Source: Casp-actino8 sp046091365 (GTDB lineage Bacteria > Actinomycetota > Acidimicrobiia > Acidimicrobiales > Ilumatobacteraceae). Taken from it: a DNA stretch of 25,937 bases. The notes beneath the pieces are model-generated. The model had not been told where the DNA came from. It saw only the letters and a list, made by a program, of their open reading frames with translations, and did not search any database. The translations under genes and the position numbers were made by a program. The stretch covers positions 1-25,937 of the forward strand of contig JBJTBM010000072.1 of NCBI GenBank assembly GCA_046091365.1, read 5' to 3'. This document shows positions 23,385 to 25,937 of the stretch, in pieces; positions within the stretch are counted from its first letter, which is position 1, and the number at the start of each line of letters is the position of its first letter.

Positions 23385-24383
23385 GTGGAAAGCGTTCGGC
23401 TCGGAATCGTCGGTTGTGGAGCCATCGCCCAATGGCACGCGACGGCACTGAAACATGCCGGACGCACGACCATCACCGCCTGTGTCGACGTCGTGCCCGC
23501 CCAAGCCGAAACACTGGCGAAGTCGACCAATAGTGTCGCTTGCTCATCGATCACCGAAGCACTGGACGTCGGCGTCGACGCATTGGCGATTTTGGTCCCT
23601 CACGATCTTCACGAAAAGTTGGTCACCGAAGCTCTGGAGGCGGGCGTTCACGTCGCTTTGGAGAAACCAATGGCCCCGACACTGGATGCTTGTGAACGAA
23701 TCTTGGCGACTGCCGCTCGGCACGGCGATCGTGTTTTCATGCTGACCGAGAACGCCCAGTATTGGCCCGAAGTCGTCATGGCGCAAAAGCTCGTCGTCGA
23801 GGGAGCGATCGGCGAAATCGTGACTGCGCGGTCGTGGCACAACTTTGGCATCACCAAAGAGTTCTACCCCAGCGATCAATCGTGGCGTTTTCGCCAGGCG
23901 TCTGCCGGCGGCGGAGTCGCCTTGGACACTGGCTCCCACTGGATGCGACCTCTCCGGATGATCTTGGGTGAGATCGACGAGGTTGTCGCGGTCACCGGTC
24001 GTCTGTGGGAGAAGATGGAGGGCGAATCCCTGGTTCGTTCTCTGTGTCTTTTCCAGTCGGGCGTGGTGGCCAGCTTCGACGTGATCTTGGCGACCGGTGC
24101 TGTCGGACTGCAGCCCCACTTCCAATTCACCGGCACTACGGGTGAGATCGTTATCTCGGCATTGGGTGAAGTCAGATTGTTCGACGGCAAGGACTGGCAG
24201 GGCACGGTCGTCGGACGCGGGAATTACATGGACAGTTACGGGGGTGTCTGGAGGGATTTCGAAGCCGCGATCCTCGATGGAAAACCTTTGGACGCTGATG
24301 CTCGCTACTCTCTCGGAGAGGTGGCGGCGGCCAACGCCATCGTCCGTAGTGCGCGATCGAGGAAATGGGAAAAGGTCTGGTGA
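23385..24383 (+). CDS. Gfo/Idh/MocA family oxidoreductase
   Basis: This 332-aa protein opens with a Rossmann motif, RLGIVGCGAIAQWHA (GxGxxA, residues 7-19). The conserved EKPMA (E93 K94 P95) and the substrate-region motif GGVALDTGSHWMRPL (D181, H185) follow. The C-terminal half is the usual beta-sheet dimer domain. Members oxidise or reduce sugar or inositol-like alcohols with NAD(P). The start is taken as GTG at 23385; TTG at 23376 is an alternative that would overlap no known element. The stop overlaps the SDR start (GTGA), so they are coupled. The context suggests work on the same small molecule as the sulfotransferase. Confidence 0.88.
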   Translation: MESVRLGIVGCGAIAQWHATALKHAGRTTITACVDVVPAQAETLAKSTNSVACSSITEALDVGVDALAILVPHDLHEKLVTEALEAGVHVALEKPMAPTLDACERILATAARHGDRVFMLTENAQYWPEVVMAQKLVVEGAIGEIVTARSWHNFGITKEFYPSDQSWRFRQASAGGGVALDTGSHWMRPLRMILGEIDEVVAVTGRLWEKMEGESLVRSLCLFQSGVVASFDVILATGAVGLQPHFQFTGTTGEIVISALGEVRLFDGKDWQGTVVGRGNYMDSYGGVWRDFEAAILDGKPLDADARYSLGEVAAANAIVRSARSRKWEKVW

Positions 24384-25129
24384 ACAGCGTCGACTTCGAT
24401 TTCACCGGATCAGAGGTACTGGTCACGGGTGGGTCGAGCGGGATCGGCTTGGCGATTGCTTCGGCCTTCGCTGCTTCGGGGGCTCACGTCATCGTCACGG
24501 GAACACGCAGTTCGACCGACGACTACGAAAGTGATCTGAGACGATTCGATTACCGGCAGTGCATCATGAGCGATCGGCAACAGATTTCCGACCTGGCCGG
24601 GTCCATCGACGCTCTCGACGTTCTCGTGAACAATGCGGGTCAGGTGATGCCCAATGGGCGAGACGAGTACGACCCTGATGTTTTCGAGGAGTCTCTGCAG
24701 ATAAACGTCTCGGCGGCGTTTCGCTTGGCACGATTACTCCAACCGTCTTTGAGCCGTTCCAAATTGGCGGGGGGCGCCGCCGTGATCAATTTGGCTTCAC
24801 TTGCATCCTTTTTCGCTGTCGAGTTCGTTCCGGGATACGGTGCGGCGAAAGCTGCAGTCGTTCAGATGACGAAGACGCTGGCGGTCAGATACGCCGGTAG
24901 CAACATTCGTGTCAATGCGATTGCTCCCGGCTTGGTGGCTTCGAAGATGACCGCACCGATGCTGACTCTCGACGCGCTGACGCGTCCCCATCTCGACCGC
25001 ACACCTCTGGGGCGTATAGGTGAGCCCGACGAAATCGCCCCAGCGGTCTTGTTCCTCGCCTCGAGTGCGAGTCGATTCATGACGGGACACACCCTCGTCG
25101 TGGACGGTGGATTTTCGGCGAAAGGGTGA
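24380..25129 (+). CDS. SDR family oxidoreductase
   Basis: This encodes 249 aa from a GTG at 24380 that overlaps the preceding stop and has AAAGG upstream. An ATG at 24365 would add five residues. Classical SDR motifs are complete: TGGSSGIG (16-23), NNAG (84-87), catalytic Ser near 140 (INLAS), YGAAK (Y153, K157), and the C-terminal DGGF of FabG-like enzymes. It is an NAD(P)-dependent alcohol/ketone oxidoreductase of cytoplasm. It sits between the Gfo/Idh/MocA and PhyH genes with no gap, so a shared pathway is likely. Confidence 0.9.
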   Translation: MNSVDFDFTGSEVLVTGGSSGIGLAIASAFAASGAHVIVTGTRSSTDDYESDLRRFDYRQCIMSDRQQISDLAGSIDALDVLVNNAGQVMPNGRDEYDPDVFEESLQINVSAAFRLARLLQPSLSRSKLAGGAAVINLASLASFFAVEFVPGYGAAKAAVVQMTKTLAVRYAGSNIRVNAIAPGLVASKMTAPMLTLDALTRPHLDRTPLGRIGEPDEIAPAVLFLASSASRFMTGHTLVVDGGFSAKG

Positions 25130-25131
25130 TT

Positions 25132-25937
25132 ATGAACGGCTCGATGCTTCGTGATGTGACCGACGACGAGGTCGAGACTTTCTGGCGTGACGGGATCGTT
25201 TGCCTGAGGGGGCTACTCGATCCGAAGTTGCTGCACGACATGAGCGATCCAGTGGCCACTCTCGTGCAGACGAACGGTGTCGCCGATCTGTCGGCGATGG
25301 GTGACGCCATCGCAGCGAGCGGGCAGAGGGTTCAACGCGAAGACGTCCCCAACTCGGGGCGCGGCAAATTCTTCGCCGGAGTCGATCATTGGCTGGAACA
25401 CCGGGAGTTTCGCGACTTTTCGTGCCACTCCGCACTTCCGGCCATCGCTGGGCGGATCATGAGGTCGACTCGGATTCACTTGTGGGAAGACAGCGTGCTG
25501 TTCAAGGAATCAGGCACGGTCGAGCGGACGGCTTGGCATCAGGATCTCGGCTACTTCCACTGCGATGGGACCAAGATCTGCACGATGTGGTGCCCACTCG
25601 ATTCTGTGACCGAGGACTCCGGTGCGGTGCGCTTCGTCGTCGGTTCGCACTCGTGGCCCGACATCTATCAGCCAAATTTTTTCGTCTCGTCCATGGTGAT
25701 TCCCGGAACCGAGGGAACCGCCGTGCCCGATGTGGAGTCGATGTCACAACGAGGTGAGTGCCGGATCGTCACCTTCGACACCGAGCCGGGCGACGTCACA
25801 ATCCATCATGCCCGCACGATTCACGGTGCGGGACCGAACACCTCGACTCGTCAACGACGAGCGATCAGCCTGCGCTATTGCGGTGATGACACCGTGTATC
25901 TCACCCGGCCGGGCTCACCGAAGAAGGCGCATCATCA
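25132..25937 (+). CDS. Phytanoyl-CoA dioxygenase (PhyH) family protein, partial
   Basis: An ATG at 25132, 2 nt after the SDR stop, opens a frame that runs off the right edge with 268 codons visible. The Fe(II)/2-oxoglutarate facial triad is recognisable: HQD (H136, D138) in WHQDLGYFHCD, and the distal His in ARTIHGAGPN (H231), followed by RRAISLRY whose Arg should bind 2-oxoglutarate. CPLDSVTEDSGAVRFVVGSH is another PhyH hallmark. The enzyme would hydroxylate a small molecule or lipid. It is the third gene of a tight rightward operon opposite the sulfotransferase. Confidence 0.88.
   Translation, partial: MNGSMLRDVTDDEVETFWRDGIVCLRGLLDPKLLHDMSDPVATLVQTNGVADLSAMGDAIAASGQRVQREDVPNSGRGKFFAGVDHWLEHREFRDFSCHSALPAIAGRIMRSTRIHLWEDSVLFKESGTVERTAWHQDLGYFHCDGTKICTMWCPLDSVTEDSGAVRFVVGSHSWPDIYQPNFFVSSMVIPGTEGTAVPDVESMSQRGECRIVTFDTEPGDVTIHHARTIHGAGPNTSTRQRRAISLRYCGDDTVYLTRPGSPKKAHH

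Overview
The window reads as chromosomal DNA of a high-GC actinobacterium. Codon use is GC-rich, GTG/TTG starts and 1-4 nt start/stop overlaps are frequent, tRNA genes encode their CCA ends, and DUF2510 and actinobacterial-type DsbB/TlpA proteins are present. The gene content would suit a free-living, Acidimicrobiia-like lineage; that placement is inference. About 25 genes are supported, plus four tRNA-type loci and one CRISPR-like array.

Region 1 (1-8350) is housekeeping and metabolism. A leftward set holds a rhodanese-ABC permease fusion, its ATPase, a DUF2510 protein and a metallo-beta-lactamase (MBL) fold hydrolase cut by the left edge. A rightward pair encodes a DsbB-like quinone oxidoreductase and a TlpA-like thioredoxin, an oxidative-folding module. 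A leftward larB-larC pair makes part of the nickel-pincer cofactor pathway.

Region 2 (8397-12412) carries prephenate dehydratase, an SDR, tRNA-Ser(TGA), a VOC-family protein, tRNA-Ser(GCT), a secreted LysM/transglycosylase-like protein and tRNA-Arg(ACG).

Region 3 (12337-17635) looks like an accessory island. It begins with the intact tRNA-Arg(ACG). A 44-nt copy of that tRNA's 3' half lies at 13797-13840 and a near-complete altered copy at 17560-17635. The first interval (about 1.4 kb) holds a six-repeat orphan CRISPR-like array (36-nt repeats, 30-31-nt spacers) and a VOC protein. The second (about 3.7 kb) holds a membrane acyltransferase/SGNH protein, a putative lipoprotein alpha/beta hydrolase and a decayed gene fragment. 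No integrase or cas gene is visible.

Region 4 (17848-25937, running off the right edge) looks like a sulfation gene cluster. cysD and a cysN-cysC fusion make PAPS. Downstream are a PAPS-dependent sulfotransferase and an alkylsulfatase-like MBL protein lacking the first canonical metal histidine. On the opposite strand are a Gfo/Idh/MocA oxidoreductase, an SDR and a PhyH-type dioxygenase. No sulfate transporter, PAPS reductase or sulfite reductase is visible, so the PAPS may feed sulfation rather than cysteine synthesis. The product is unknown.

The items most worth following up are the orphan array, whose minus-strand repeat ends in a Cas12a-like hairpin, the repeated tRNA-Arg sequences around it, and the sulfation cluster.
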